Below, piece by piece: positions 8,692 to 18,511 of a stretch of 64,000 nt of DNA. Made by a program: the position numbers and the translations under genes. Location: contig NZ_VTQX01000009.1 in NCBI RefSeq assembly GCF_008764295.1, positions 1 to 64,000 on the forward strand. The letters are read 5' to 3'. This stretch comes from Bacillus methanolicus. Lineage in GTDB: Bacteria; Bacillota; Bacilli; Bacillales; Cytobacillaceae. The notes below the pieces were generated by a model that saw only the letters and a list, made by a program, of their open reading frames with translations, made no database searches and was not told the DNA's origin. Each line of letters opens with the position of its first letter. The first letter of the stretch is position 1.

Positions 8692-9535
8692 AATTCATCA
8701 CCAGCACTTCATCAATTTTTCCCCGTTTCGATGCGACAGAATTAATGCTTCTTGTTGCTGCCACAATTTCAATGTGGAACTCCTGATAGATCTCTTTAAT
8801 AAAGTCTGTCGCTGAATTACTTAATAAAAACTTGCACCCTTTTTTATTTAAGTGGACACAAAGATCGCGCAATCTTATTTGATCTTCTCTTCTAAAACCA
8901 TCTAAACTATAGCTAGTAAAAGAAGAAGTATCAGATACTGGATCATACGGCGGATCAAAATAGACAAAATCGCCCTCTTTTGCAGCCTCAACTACCTTCT
9001 CAAAATCAGTGTTTAAAATCGTGATTTCACTCGTACTTAAGTAATGATGAACAGCGCGAAGCACCGGTTCATTAACAATTTGCGGGTTTTTATACTTTCC
9101 AAAAGGGACGTTAAATTGCCCCTTACTATTTACTCGATATAAACCGTTAAAGCATGTTTTATTTAGATAGATCATTCTCGCTGCTTTTTCCACCGGAGAA
9201 AGCTTGCTATAGTCTTCCCCATTCCTATCCAGATTACGTATTTCATAAAAATAGTCGCTATTATTGCCATCGTCATGCTTTTGTAATTCTTCAATTAACT
9301 CATCTACATGATTCATCACAACTTGATAGACGTTCACAAGTTCAATATTAATATCATTAAAAACAGCCTTCCTCGGCTGTAAATCTAACAGAACTGCTCC
9401 CGCCCCAATAAACGGTTCATAGTAAGTATCGATATCAGTTGGGATATATTTTCTAATCTCAGGAAGTAACTGTCGCTTCCCGCCAGCCCATTTCAAAAAA
9501 GGCTGAGGTTGTATCTTTTTCACTGCTTTTTCCAT
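8669..9535 (-). CDS. DNA adenine methyltransferase, D12 (Dam/DpnM) class
   Basis: This 288-residue enzyme transfers methyl from S-adenosylmethionine to N6 of adenine. Motif I is FLKWAGGKRQLLPEI near residue 13 (FxGxG-type SAM pocket), and the catalytic motif IV is YFDPPYDP near residue 191, followed by SDTSSFTSYSLDGF as in Dam-like enzymes. Length is typical for the Dam class. The resemblance suggests GATC, which is inference. It starts the operon, with GAGGAG upstream, and is followed at once by the nuclease gene. Confidence 0.9.
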   Translation of the reverse strand: MEKAVKKIQPQPFLKWAGGKRQLLPEIRKYIPTDIDTYYEPFIGAGAVLLDLQPRKAVFNDINIELVNVYQVVMNHVDELIEELQKHDDGNNSDYFYEIRNLDRNGEDYSKLSPVEKAARMIYLNKTCFNGLYRVNSKGQFNVPFGKYKNPQIVNEPVLRAVHHYLSTSEITILNTDFEKVVEAAKEGDFVYFDPPYDPVSDTSSFTSYSLDGFRREDQIRLRDLCVHLNKKGCKFLLSNSATDFIKEIYQEFHIEIVAATRSINSVASKRGKIDEVLVMNYEPNENR

Positions 9536-9711
9536 GTTGATTACAACTCCTCAAAATACGAACACAAATTCTACAACTTATCATATCATGAACACTTAAA
9601 CAAAGAAATTGGAAAAGTAACAAGCCCATAAGAGAATATATCATTTTTATTGTGCGTAACTCCGTTCAATCTATGATTTAATAAAACTATAAACTTTGGG
9701 GAGATGAAAAC

Positions 9712-10161
9712 ATGAACACGACTGTAATAAATGAACTGAAAACCGTACAAGATTGGAAACAAGCTTTTCCTGTTATGAAACAGCTTAGAACCCACTTAAA
9801 TGAAGAAGAATATCTGCAACTCATTGGAGAGGCAGCAGAAAAAGAAAACTATAAAATGTTCGCCCTCCTCGAAAATGAAACGATCGTAGCCGTTGCTGGA
9901 ATCATGCCGATGATTACTCTTTACAACGGAAAATTCATTTGGGTATGCGATTTGGTAACCGATTGCCATCACCGCTCAAAAGGATATGGCGAGGCTCTTC
10001 TTAACCATGTACATCAATGGTCAAAGGACAATGGGTATGATGTCATTTCTCTCTCTTCCGGATTACAAAGACATGATGCCCATCGTTTTTACGAAGAAAA
10101 AATGGATTATGCAAAAGTAAGTTATGTTTTTTATAAAAAGCTCCGCAAAAATGAACTATAA
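9712..10161 (+). CDS. GNAT family N-acetyltransferase
   Basis: This 149-residue GCN5-related acetyltransferase presumably moves an acetyl group from acetyl-CoA to an unidentified amine. The core fold is visible: FALLENETIVAVAGIMPMI (beta strands), then VCDLVTDCHHRSKGYGEALL, whose RSKGYG is the Q/RxxGxG/A CoA-pyrophosphate loop. The C-terminal RFYEEKMDYAKVSYVFYKKL is the usual terminal strand-helix. GGGGAGAT precedes the ATG. It is a single gene between the restriction system and the riboswitch. The substrate cannot be inferred. Confidence 0.88.
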   Translation: MNTTVINELKTVQDWKQAFPVMKQLRTHLNEEEYLQLIGEAAEKENYKMFALLENETIVAVAGIMPMITLYNGKFIWVCDLVTDCHHRSKGYGEALLNHVHQWSKDNGYDVISLSSGLQRHDAHRFYEEKMDYAKVSYVFYKKLRKNEL

Positions 10162-10227
10162 GGGAACATTGTGTTTCAAATACTTGTTGTCTGAATTTAA
10201 ATCTGCTATGCTTTCTATAATTGAATA

Positions 10228-10370
10228 GGATTTCCTTCGGGGTCGGGTGCAATTCCCAACCGGCGGTGATGAGGGGTACCTCTTAGTCCGTGACCCGGTT
10301 TCATTCATTTGAAAACGGTGGATTTGGTGAAATTCCAAAGCCGACAGTAAAAGTCTGGATGGGAGAAGGA
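10228..10370 (+). ncRNA. FMN riboswitch (RFN element)
   Basis: All conserved blocks of the RFN element appear in order: CTTCGGGGTCGGGTG, AATTCCCAACCGGCGGTGAT, TTAGTCCGTGACCC, GGTGGATTTGGTGAAATTCC, AAAGCCGACAGT and AAAGTCTGGATGGGAGAAGG. It lies upstream of ribD and is followed by a terminator. FMN binding is known to favour the terminator and switch off riboflavin synthesis genes. Confidence 0.97.
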
Positions 10371-10425
10371 ATGGATTAATTGTTCAAAAATGCTGTTTTT
10401 TGACGTTTATTTGTGATGCCTTTTT

Positions 10426-10463
10426 CTCCCTTACTAACACTATTTAGTAAGGGAGTTTTTGTT
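10426..10463 (+). terminator. Riboswitch expression-platform terminator
   Basis: Arms CTCCCTTACTAA (10426-10437) and TTAGTAAGGGAG (10444-10455) are followed by TTTTTGTT. It lies between the RFN aptamer and the ribD start, the expected position for FMN-dependent premature termination. Confidence 0.92.
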
Positions 10464-10506
10464 ACAATGGAGATTTTTTTATAGAAAGGAGCCATTTTTA
10501 TTTGTA

Positions 10507-11604
10507 ATGAATGATTGTGAATATATGAACATAGCACTTTCTTTAGCTCACGCTACTTTGGGTCAAACAAGTCCCAATCCGAGTGTCGGCGCTGTGTTGG
10601 TGAAGGATGGAAGATTAGTAGGCACCGGTGTCCATCTAAAAGCTGGTACTCCTCATGCAGAAGTTCATGCGATTCAAACAGCTGGCAATGATGCAAAAGG
10701 CGCAGTCATGTATGTTACTCTAGAGCCTTGTAGCCACTATGGGAAAACCGCACCTTGTGCTGATCTAATCATTCAATCAGGGATTAAAAAAGTATTTATT
10801 GCAGCGCTAGACCCAAATCCACTTGTTTCAGGCAAAGGACTTGAAAAGCTAATTCAGGCTGGAATTGAGGTCGAGGTTGGTTTATGCAAAGAAGAAGCTC
10901 TAAAGTTAAACGAAAAGTTTTTTCACTTTATTCAAACGAACACTCCATTTGTAACGATCAAAGCTGGCATTTCATTTGATGGCAAAACAGCAAGTAAAAC
11001 AGGTGATAGTAAATGGATTACTTCCCCTGAATCACGTCAAGATGTCCATAAACTTCGTCATGAGCATGACGGAATTTTAGTAGGAATCAACACGATCCTA
11101 CAAGATAACCCTCTTTTAACCACCAGACGACCCCAAGGTGGAAAAAATCCCATTCGAATTGTTTTAGATTCAAAACTAAATATGCCAATATCAGCAAATG
11201 TCGTACAAGATCGCTCAACAAAAACGATTATTTTTACAGGCAATCAGCATCATATTGCTCGTAAAAAAGAACTAGAAGACTGCGGCATCACCATTGTCGT
11301 TCAAGAAAATCCGCAAATTTCCATTAAGGAGGTTTTGAAAACATTAGGTGAATTAAAGCTCATGTCCGTCTTAATCGAAGGTGGTTCAGAAGTACACGCT
11401 TCCTTTATAGCAGAAAAGGCCTTCCAACAAATCATTGCCTATATCGCACCAACAATCATTGCTGGGAAAAATGCGATTCCTTTCATAGGAGGGCTTGGCG
11501 CTAATTTTGTAAAAGATGGAACACATCTTCAATTCACTGCGGTCGATCAGCTTGGACCAGATCTGAAAATCACGGCAAAACCTCTTGCTAAGGAGGAAAC
11601 GTAA
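10507..11604 (+). CDS. ribD: Bifunctional riboflavin deaminase/reductase RibD
   Basis: This 365-residue enzyme carries out two riboflavin steps: deamination of the pyrimidine from GTP cyclohydrolase II, then NADPH-dependent reduction of the ribose side chain. The N-terminal zinc deaminase domain (about 1-145) has HAEVHAI and EPCSHYGKTAPC. The reductase domain (about 147-360) begins VTIKAGISFDGKTA and ends with IEGGSEVHASFI. The start at 10507 aligns with known RibD N-termini; the AAGGAG is 15 bases away, slightly long. An in-frame TTG at 10459 lies inside the terminator and is rejected. First gene of the four-gene rib operon. Confidence 0.95.
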   Translation: MNDCEYMNIALSLAHATLGQTSPNPSVGAVLVKDGRLVGTGVHLKAGTPHAEVHAIQTAGNDAKGAVMYVTLEPCSHYGKTAPCADLIIQSGIKKVFIAALDPNPLVSGKGLEKLIQAGIEVEVGLCKEEALKLNEKFFHFIQTNTPFVTIKAGISFDGKTASKTGDSKWITSPESRQDVHKLRHEHDGILVGINTILQDNPLLTTRRPQGGKNPIRIVLDSKLNMPISANVVQDRSTKTIIFTGNQHHIARKKELEDCGITIVVQENPQISIKEVLKTLGELKLMSVLIEGGSEVHASFIAEKAFQQIIAYIAPTIIAGKNAIPFIGGLGANFVKDGTHLQFTAVDQLGPDLKITAKPLAKEET

Positions 11605-11606
11605 TT

Positions 11607-12245
11607 ATGTTTACTGGAATCATCGAGGAATTGGGCTCGATCCAAAATATTCATGCGAGCAAAAATACGCTCGTACTGACGTTGCAAGGAAGAAAGGTAA
11701 TGGAAGATTTAAAAATCGGCGACAGTATCGCAGTCAATGGCGTCTGTCTAACAGTGATCGATTTTACCCATACTTCCTTTTCAGTTGATGTCATGCCAGA
11801 AACCTATAAAAGCACGTCTTTATCAACGTTGCATAAAGGCTCGTTAGTAAATCTAGAACGGGCACTCACTGCCAACGGCCGTTTAGGAGGGCATTTTGTA
11901 ACTGGTCATGTAGATGCCGTTGGACAGATTATAAAGCGTGAACATAAAGAAAACGCCATTTACATTGAGCTTACTTTTCCAATTGAATTTGATCATCTCG
12001 TTTTAAACAAGGGCTCGATTGCCCTTGATGGGACATCACTCACCGTCTTCGGGAACAGGCATGGCCACTTAACCGTCGCACTGATTCCCCATACAGCGAA
12101 GGAAAGTGTGATTGGTCATAAAAAAATCGGCGATCAAGTCAACATTGAATTCGATATGCTCGGAAAATACTTATTTTCCTTTTGGCAATCAAGAGAGGAT
12201 AGACAACTTTCAATTAACTTCCTCAAAGAAAATGGTTTTCTGTAG
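11607..12245 (+). CDS. ribE: Riboflavin synthase alpha chain
   Basis: This 212-residue enzyme dismutates two 6,7-dimethyl-8-ribityllumazine molecules to riboflavin. It has the expected two lumazine-binding repeats: repeat one begins [13 protein letters not shown] and contains NGVCLTV; repeat two spans about 98-190 and contains GTSLTVF. The sequence [10 protein letters not shown] links them. AAGGAGGAAACG before the ATG overlaps the end of ribD, two bases upstream. Length is typical. It works with RibH from the same operon. Confidence 0.95.
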   Translation: MFTGIIEELGSIQNIHASKNTLVLTLQGRKVMEDLKIGDSIAVNGVCLTVIDFTHTSFSVDVMPETYKSTSLSTLHKGSLVNLERALTANGRLGGHFVTGHVDAVGQIIKREHKENAIYIELTFPIEFDHLVLNKGSIALDGTSLTVFGNRHGHLTVALIPHTAKESVIGHKKIGDQVNIEFDMLGKYLFSFWQSREDRQLSINFLKENGFL

Positions 12246-12273
12246 ATTCACTATGAAAGGGGCAATTAATAGC

Positions 12274-13470
12274 ATGTTCCATACAATTGAAGAAGCAATA
12301 GAGGATTTAAAAGCAGGAAAGATGATAATCGTTTGTGATGATGAAGACCGTGAAAATGAAGGTGACTTACTCGGTTTAGCGGAATATGTATCGCCTGCAA
12401 TGATCAATTTTATGGCTAAAGAGGGACGAGGGCTTATTTGTATGCCCATTACACAATCGATTGCCAAAAGACTAAAGCTTCCGCCAATGGTTGAGCGAAA
12501 CACCGACCACCATGAGACAGCCTTCACCATCAGTATTGATTATAACAAAACAACAACGGGAATCAGTGCGTTTGAACGGGCATTAACGATTCAAAAAATA
12601 CTTGATGAACAAATAGCTGCTTACGATTTTAGAAGACCCGGTCATATTTTCCCTCTCATCGCTAAGGAAGATGGAGTTCTGCGTCGCGCAGGTCACACTG
12701 AAGCAGCGATTGATTTTGCTCGATTAGCTGATTCCAAGCCGGCAGGCGTCATTTGTGAAATTATGAAAGATGATGGCACAATGGCAAGGGTCAATGATTT
12801 AATCGTGATGGCCTCTAAGTTCAATTTAAAAATCGTAACCATTAAAGATCTGATAGAATATCGACTTAAACACGAATCGTTAATAGAGCGTCATGTTGAA
12901 ATTCAACTTCCAACCGAGTTTGGCGACTTCAAAGCTATCGGGTTTACGAGTAAAACCGATAACAAAGAACATGTCGCTCTTGTAAAAGGAAATATTGACG
13001 GAGACGACCCTATTCTAGTCAGGGTTCATTCAGAATGTTTAACAGGTGATGTATTTCACTCTAAGCGCTGCGATTGCGGTCCCCAACTCCATGCTGCCCT
13101 CACACAAATTGAAGCAGAGGGGCGTGGCATTCTCCTTTATATGAGACAAGAAGGGCGTGGCATCGGGTTAATTAATAAATTAAAAGCTTATAAACTTCAA
13201 GAGCAAGGCTTTGATACCGTTGAAGCAAATCAAAAATTAGGATTTCAAGCTGATCTACGAGACTATGGAATCGGTGCACAAATATTAAGAAATCTCGGAG
13301 TTGAAAAACTGCGCTTACTCACAAACAATCCGCGCAAAATTGCCGGTCTTGCTGGCTATGGTTTAACGATCGTGGAGCGAGTTCCTCTTCAACTACCAAG
13401 CAATCAAAACAATATTAATTATTTAAAAACAAAACAGGAGAAGCTTGGACATTTACTCATAATTGACTGA
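12274..13470 (+). CDS. ribBA: Bifunctional DHBP synthase / GTP cyclohydrolase II
   Basis: This 398-residue bifunctional protein supplies both precursors of riboflavin. Residues about 1-200 are 3,4-dihydroxy-2-butanone-4-phosphate synthase ([30 protein letters not shown]). Residues about 205-398 are GTP cyclohydrolase II, with the zinc cysteines in [17 protein letters not shown] and the RQEGRGIGL motif. The start at 12274 ([12 protein letters not shown]) matches the usual N-terminus and has GAAAGGGG upstream; an ORF open from 12112 overlaps ribE and is not the true start. Called ribA in Bacillus subtilis. Confidence 0.95.
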   Translation: MFHTIEEAIEDLKAGKMIIVCDDEDRENEGDLLGLAEYVSPAMINFMAKEGRGLICMPITQSIAKRLKLPPMVERNTDHHETAFTISIDYNKTTTGISAFERALTIQKILDEQIAAYDFRRPGHIFPLIAKEDGVLRRAGHTEAAIDFARLADSKPAGVICEIMKDDGTMARVNDLIVMASKFNLKIVTIKDLIEYRLKHESLIERHVEIQLPTEFGDFKAIGFTSKTDNKEHVALVKGNIDGDDPILVRVHSECLTGDVFHSKRCDCGPQLHAALTQIEAEGRGILLYMRQEGRGIGLINKLKAYKLQEQGFDTVEANQKLGFQADLRDYGIGAQILRNLGVEKLRLLTNNPRKIAGLAGYGLTIVERVPLQLPSNQNNINYLKTKQEKLGHLLIID

Positions 13471-13523
13471 GTTCCAATTAATCATACAAACCTAAGCAAA
13501 CAACCTGAATAGGAGTGGAAAAA

Positions 13524-13991
13524 ATGGCAAAAATACTTGAAGGCAATTTAGTTGGTACTGGATTAAAAATTGGTATTGTGGTCTCTCGTTTTAATGAATT
13601 TATTACAGGTAAATTACTTGCAGGCGCTGAGGATGGGTTGATCCGACATGGGGTTAAAGATGAAGACATGACAGTTATGTGGGTTCCAGGAGCTTTTGAA
13701 ATCCCTCTTGCGGCAAAGAAGCTGGCTGCTCAAGGTAATTATGATGCCATTATCACCCTCGGAACAGTGATAAGAGGAGCGACACCACATTTTGAGTATG
13801 TCAGTAATGAAGTAGCGAAAGGCGTCGCTGCGACCGGGATACAAAGCGGTACACCCATTATTTTTGGCGTTCTGACCACAGATACGATTGAACAAGCGAT
13901 CGAAAGAGCCGGAACAAAAGCCGGCAATAAAGGTTATGAAGCCGCAGTTAGCGCAATTGAAATGGGGAATCTCTTTAAACATTTTAAGTAA
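13524..13991 (+). CDS. ribH: 6,7-dimethyl-8-ribityllumazine synthase
   Basis: This 155-residue enzyme condenses the RibD product with 3,4-dihydroxy-2-butanone-4-phosphate and normally forms icosahedral shells. Visible family motifs are [44 protein letters not shown] and [28 protein letters not shown] at 13511-13518 sets the ATG at 13524 rather than the GTG at 13515. Last gene of the rib operon, followed by a strong terminator. Confidence 0.96.
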   Translation: MAKILEGNLVGTGLKIGIVVSRFNEFITGKLLAGAEDGLIRHGVKDEDMTVMWVPGAFEIPLAAKKLAAQGNYDAIITLGTVIRGATPHFEYVSNEVAKGVAATGIQSGTPIIFGVLTTDTIEQAIERAGTKAGNKGYEAAVSAIEMGNLFKHFK

Positions 13992-14059
13992 GATGTGTGG
14001 GCACTCACTCGTCCACGTTTAATCGATTGCTGTGTTTGCAGTTCCCGCAACGAAAAAAC

Positions 14060-14113
14060 AACAAGTGCAAGTGGGGAACATGAATTAATCATTGCCCACT
14101 TGCACTTGTTTTT
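14060..14113 (+). terminator. Terminator of the rib operon
   Basis: Perfect 16-bp arms (14060-14075 and 14095-14110, AACAAGTGCAAGTGGG and its complement) are followed by TTTTT. It lies 69 bp after the ribH stop. Confidence 0.9.
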
Positions 14114-14167
14114 AGTATATTAGGTCCTTCTTAGTTTTACTTCAGTAGCCATGAAAATGAGTTACTA

Positions 14168-15991
14168 TCATTTAAAAAGTTCAAGCAACCGTGCCCAAAA
14201 ACCTTTTGGTTCTTCTTTCACTTCTTCATCAGCTTCCGGTTCTTCATATTTTATGCTTTCTGTTTTTAAAACAAATTGTACTGAATTTATTTTCTCATTT
14301 TTAGGTGACATGAATGAGATAGGTTCAAAATCTGACTTATCGTATTCAGCCATCATTTGGTCAACCTCTTCCCTCATTTGTTCAGGAATATCATCTGTTG
14401 CTTCTTTTAATTCCCCTGTACCATCATGAAGTTCACCAACTCCTGCTTCTAACTCTCCAGTTCCTTTCGATAAATCTGCAATTCCACCGTCAAGCTGATC
14501 ATAAGAGCTTGATAACTGCCCTACTCCGCTTGCATAACCGACTAATCCAGCATGGAACTTCTTATAATTAGAAGCAAGCTCGCCAACCCCTTTTTGTAAT
14601 TGGGTCAATGAATTTGCCATGTCTGAACCCTCTAATGAGGAAGAAACTCCTTGCGCCATCGCTTCAAGATGAGCTGCCATCTCTACTAGTCCACTGTTAA
14701 CCTCAGCAAGTGTTGAATTGACCGCAGTAAAAGCAGCTTTTACTGCTGAATAAGTTCCTTTAGCAGTCTGCGCTGCTGTATACGTATCGATTAATTGCTT
14801 CAACAGTGCTGGATCAGCATCGCTTCCGTACAGTTCTTGAATTTGCGCTTCAGATATATCGTGCGTTGGGATCGCAATCATCACACGATCTAATGCGTCA
14901 TAAGCACCAGCATAATGATCTTTTAATGTAGCCAACCCTTTCGATGTATCCCTCAGACTACCAGCTATTTGCAGAAGTCCTCCTTCCAATTGCTTCAAAT
15001 CGCCAAGATCGATTTCTTCTGTATTGCCAGTAAGCGAACTGTTTAACATGGCAAGCGCTTGTTCAATTTGTTCGGAAGCACGAACTAACTCGGAGGATGA
15101 TGCTGCAACAGTCTCCATGCCTTCATGATATGCCGCTGATCCCGTGCGTAAATCTTTCACGCCACTGTTTAATTCCTCAACACCATCATTTAATTCTCCA
15201 ACCCCATTATGAAGCTCATCAATAGCATCGGTTAAAGACTCCATATCATCGACCATTCCGTCAATATCTGGAGAATCGATTGCCATTGATAATGGCACGG
15301 CGGAAATGTCTATCCCCTCTAGTTCAAATTTTACAACATCAGCCTCAACGAGTAGTTCTTCTTCTTTCTCAGGCATTACCGTAAAAGTTATTTGTTTATT
15401 TTTTCCTGCATTGGCAAGCATACCGTCAGGAGCTTTAATATTGCTATAAATATCTAAGTCTAAAGATAGAGAGACTTGCAACAAATAATTTTCAAAAAAT
15501 AGCGGGTCTACTTCATTATTTGCAGAAGTGGCAATCCTAATTTGTACACGCCCAGTTTGCCCTGCCAACTCTTCCGGTGCCATTTCTTTTCCATTCAACA
15601 GATACGATACGGAAACATCCCATGGCAAAGAGTGGTCATTGATATTGCCTTGATAATAAAACTTTCCTTCTGGGGCCATGAACTCAACTGCACCATTTGT
15701 CTGTTCCAATTTCGTTAAATCCGTTAAATTTTTTAAGTCAGAATAAACACCAAAATCAAAGACTTTACCTGCTTTCTCCACATCTAAAATATTGACAACA
15801 TATAACTCTTGTCTTTCACCAGTAGCGCTTAACTTTCCATAAACCACTTCATCCTTTGAAGAAACTTTCCCTTCTTCCTGGGAGAGTATTTCATCCGACT
15901 TACTTGTATTCGTAGCAGCCGTCACAAGAAAGGAAGGAAGCAACAAAAGAATCGCAACAAAGACAAATAAAAATTTCTTTAATCTCCTCAT
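14168..15991 (-). CDS. Exported coiled-coil protein partnered with an MMPL transporter (YhgE-like)
   Basis: This 607-residue protein starts with a signal peptide (FLFVFVAILLLLPSFLVTAA). A beta-rich extracellular region (about 40-230) follows, then a long heptad-rich region of repeated GVGELNDGVEEL-like units (about 255-540), as in YhgE/Pip-type proteins. No C-terminal membrane block of YhgE is seen, and the end (EPKGFWARLLELFK) is short and basic. Its job is probably as an extracytoplasmic partner of the MMPL exporter encoded just upstream, two bases away. AAGGAG is two bases before an ATG at 15997 but eight before that at 15991, so the latter is chosen. Substrate unknown. Confidence 0.75.
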   Translation of the reverse strand: MRRLKKFLFVFVAILLLLPSFLVTAATNTSKSDEILSQEEGKVSSKDEVVYGKLSATGERQELYVVNILDVEKAGKVFDFGVYSDLKNLTDLTKLEQTNGAVEFMAPEGKFYYQGNINDHSLPWDVSVSYLLNGKEMAPEELAGQTGRVQIRIATSANNEVDPLFFENYLLQVSLSLDLDIYSNIKAPDGMLANAGKNKQITFTVMPEKEEELLVEADVVKFELEGIDISAVPLSMAIDSPDIDGMVDDMESLTDAIDELHNGVGELNDGVEELNSGVKDLRTGSAAYHEGMETVAASSSELVRASEQIEQALAMLNSSLTGNTEEIDLGDLKQLEGGLLQIAGSLRDTSKGLATLKDHYAGAYDALDRVMIAIPTHDISEAQIQELYGSDADPALLKQLIDTYTAAQTAKGTYSAVKAAFTAVNSTLAEVNSGLVEMAAHLEAMAQGVSSSLEGSDMANSLTQLQKGVGELASNYKKFHAGLVGYASGVGQLSSSYDQLDGGIADLSKGTGELEAGVGELHDGTGELKEATDDIPEQMREEVDQMMAEYDKSDFEPISFMSPKNEKINSVQFVLKTESIKYEEPEADEEVKEEPKGFWARLLELFK

Positions 15992-15993
15992 GA

Positions 15994-18051
15994 TCATTGC
16001 TCCTTATAATAATTTGCTTTCCAAGTTGTTTTCGTTATTAATTTGTCAAAAATCAGCAGCATAGCAGGGAGGAAGAACACAACTAAAATAAAGGCAAGCA
16101 ATGCTCCCCGGCCCAATAATAACCCAATGGAGGCAACAATCGGATTCGTTGAAGTAATCCATAAAATGAATCCCACACTTGATAGAATCGATGCAGAAAT
16201 TCCAATCGAGAATATCTTTTCATCAACCGTTCTTTTTACCGCTTGGAAAACGGTCATTTCCTTCCTATATTCTTTATAGGCATCCGTCAATAAAATCGCA
16301 TAATCAACTGTCGCGGCAAGCTGAATAATACTAATAAGTAAATATCCCACATATTGAAGCGGCGAATCAGTAAAGTACGGAACAGATAAATTGATCCATA
16401 CAGCAGTCTGAATTGTAAGAAGCAATATTACTGGAATTGAAAGCGAGCGGAATGTAACAAAAAGAACAAAAGCAACTGTAGCAATCGTTAAAAGATTAAC
16501 CAACTTATTGTCTTCTTCCACTGTTTTTTTAATGTCGTACAATGTTACGCTTTCTCCAACAAGATAGACACCGTGCTCATATCGCTCATGTGCAGCCTGT
16601 TGAATCTTTTCAATTAATTGAAAGGCCTCATTTCCTTCATTCTTCGTTTCAGTTTGCAAAATAATTCGACTGTAATTCTCTGAGTAAAATTGCTCTGTGA
16701 TAGATGGCTCTAAATACTCGGGTGGTATCGCTGCACTAACTGTGTTTACATAAGCAAGCACACTGGTTACATGCTTCAATTCTTCCAGTTCATGGACCAA
16801 TTCTTCCTCTTTCGCAATGTCCCCTTTTGGAACAAGTAAAACAATTGGCGTACTTTCCCCAAACTCTTCTTTAATTTTTACGATGTCAGCTCCCGTTCTT
16901 GTTGATTCAGGCTGTTCTCCAATCCCATAAGTGAAGTCCGTTTTACTTTGGGCTAAAAAGGCTGGAACAACTAGTAAAAGAACAACGATAAAACTTAACA
17001 GCCTTAGTTTGACAACTGCATTTCCAATCTTTTTAAAACTTGGGAGCAGAGGTTTATGCTGTGTTTTATCAATCCATTTATAAAAAATAAGTGTTAACGC
17101 TGGTAAAAATACCATGACACTTATAAAGCTAAGCAAGATTCCTTTGACAAGGTTAATACCTAAATCTGAGCCAATTTCAAATTTCATAAAGGACAACGCA
17201 ATAAACCCAAAAAAGGTCGTTGAGGCACTTGCCGCAATTGCAGAAAATGATTTTTTCATAGCAAGTTCCATCGCTTCGTGTGGATCCGCTACTTTTTTCC
17301 GATAATCTTGAAAGCTATGAAGTAGAAAAATAGCATAATCCAATGACACGGCTAGCTGTAATATCGGCGCGACCGATTGAGTAACAAACGAAACCTCACC
17401 GAGAAAAAAGTTTGTTCCCATATTAATTAAGACCGAGACTCCAATCGCCGTTAAAAATAACAGCGGCTCAATCCAAGAAGTTGTTGAAATAACCAAAATA
17501 AATATGATAATCGGAACTAATAAAAGAGCCGCGTACAATGACTCCTTCCCCGCCATCGTTTGCTGGGTTGCCGTATTTACTGATTCACCAGCAAGTGCAT
17601 TATCTTCTCCAATTAACTCGTAGATGGCATTCGTAATTTGCACTTCATCACCTGGACGGATACTGAATAAAAATAATGCCGTACCATCTTTATAATAGGT
17701 TTCTACCGTTTCCGCATCCGCCATTTCAAGGGGTGATTTAATATCGATTGCATCATCTAACCATGTAACATCAGATACACCATCAATTGCTGCAAGCTCT
17801 TCTTTAAAAGAAAGAGCCTCTTGAAGTGTTACATCCTTTACCATCACGCGATTAGATGGAACGCCACCTGAGAATTCCTGTTCCATAATGTCCAATGCAA
17901 TCGTTGAGCCAGCTTCTTCCGGCAAATAATCCTTCATATCATAATTAACTGACACCGTAAAAAGTGCAAAGGTACAAATAATAGTCAGGATCATAAATGT
18001 AATCGCAACGGATTTTTTCTGTTTGATTATTCGTGCTGCAATATTTATCAT
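15994..18051 (-). CDS. MMPL family RND-type transporter
   Basis: This 685-residue membrane protein shows the duplicated RND plan. TM1 (SVAITFMILTIICTFALFTV) is followed by an external loop and a five-helix block (about 175-330, with LAVSLDYAIFLLHSFQDYR). A second external loop and a second helix block follow, with LAATVDYAILLTDAYKEYR. The paired Asp-Tyr-Ala motifs in each half are the family proton-relay region. MMPL proteins export lipids or hydrophobic compounds. AGAGGTG precedes the start. It forms a two-gene operon with the exported coiled-coil protein and faces a TetR gene, the likely regulator. Confidence 0.9.
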   Translation of the reverse strand: MINIAARIIKQKKSVAITFMILTIICTFALFTVSVNYDMKDYLPEEAGSTIALDIMEQEFSGGVPSNRVMVKDVTLQEALSFKEELAAIDGVSDVTWLDDAIDIKSPLEMADAETVETYYKDGTALFLFSIRPGDEVQITNAIYELIGEDNALAGESVNTATQQTMAGKESLYAALLLVPIIIFILVISTTSWIEPLLFLTAIGVSVLINMGTNFFLGEVSFVTQSVAPILQLAVSLDYAIFLLHSFQDYRKKVADPHEAMELAMKKSFSAIAASASTTFFGFIALSFMKFEIGSDLGINLVKGILLSFISVMVFLPALTLIFYKWIDKTQHKPLLPSFKKIGNAVVKLRLLSFIVVLLLVVPAFLAQSKTDFTYGIGEQPESTRTGADIVKIKEEFGESTPIVLLVPKGDIAKEEELVHELEELKHVTSVLAYVNTVSAAIPPEYLEPSITEQFYSENYSRIILQTETKNEGNEAFQLIEKIQQAAHERYEHGVYLVGESVTLYDIKKTVEEDNKLVNLLTIATVAFVLFVTFRSLSIPVILLLTIQTAVWINLSVPYFTDSPLQYVGYLLISIIQLAATVDYAILLTDAYKEYRKEMTVFQAVKRTVDEKIFSIGISASILSSVGFILWITSTNPIVASIGLLLGRGALLAFILVVFFLPAMLLIFDKLITKTTWKANYYKEQ

Positions 18052-18350
18052 CCTTCACCTCTCTTGCCATTTTTTTTTATTCACCATATCATTATAGAAA
18101 CATGGTGTTGTCTATTCAACAATCAGTTTAATAGCATTTGTAATTTTCCCAACATATTCATCAAATCTGTTGGATAAAATAAAAAATTAGATTCAGACGG
18201 TTGACCAACGCTCGCTTTCTTTGTTGCTTCTCCTTCTCCAGTGCTCATTACTTATTTTGGTAACTCCGCTCATTGAAAGCCAAACGTTTTCATTCAGTCT
18301 GGAGAGAAACGGCTAACTATCACCTTTGGCTTTACCTACACTCTAGTCAT
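18052..18350. promoter_or_regulatory. Divergent intergenic region between MMPL operon and TetR gene
   Basis: No gene is seen here. An imperfect inverted repeat with CCAACA (18149-18154) and TGTTGG (18168-18173) could be an operator for the TetR protein, but the arms are short. No strong promoter pair was identified. Confidence 0.3.
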
Positions 18351-18490
18351 ACTTTGTTACTTATCGGTATCGATTTTTCGCTCATTTTCTTTCTCTGGAA
18401 CTTCAGTAATATTCAAGCTCGTGTGAAGCCAAGGTTTCGCACGAAATGAGTAAAAAAACATTTGAACCATTATCGGGTTTAACTAAACGA
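18351..18490. repeat. Degraded copy of a MITE-like element
   Basis: The left 39 bases (CTTTGTTACTTATCGGTATC onward, through CGCTCATTTTC) match the left end of the element at 25985-26140 at most positions. A second match is AAGCCAAGGTTTCGCACGAAATGAG here against AAACCAAGATTTCACATAAAATGAG there (given in two parts, 18426-18435 and 18436-18450). The right end is diverged: TTTAACTAAAC near 18480 may be a decayed terminal repeat. It sits directly upstream of the TetR start. Confidence 0.5.
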
Positions 18491-18511
18491 AAAATTAAGG
18501 GGAATTTCACA

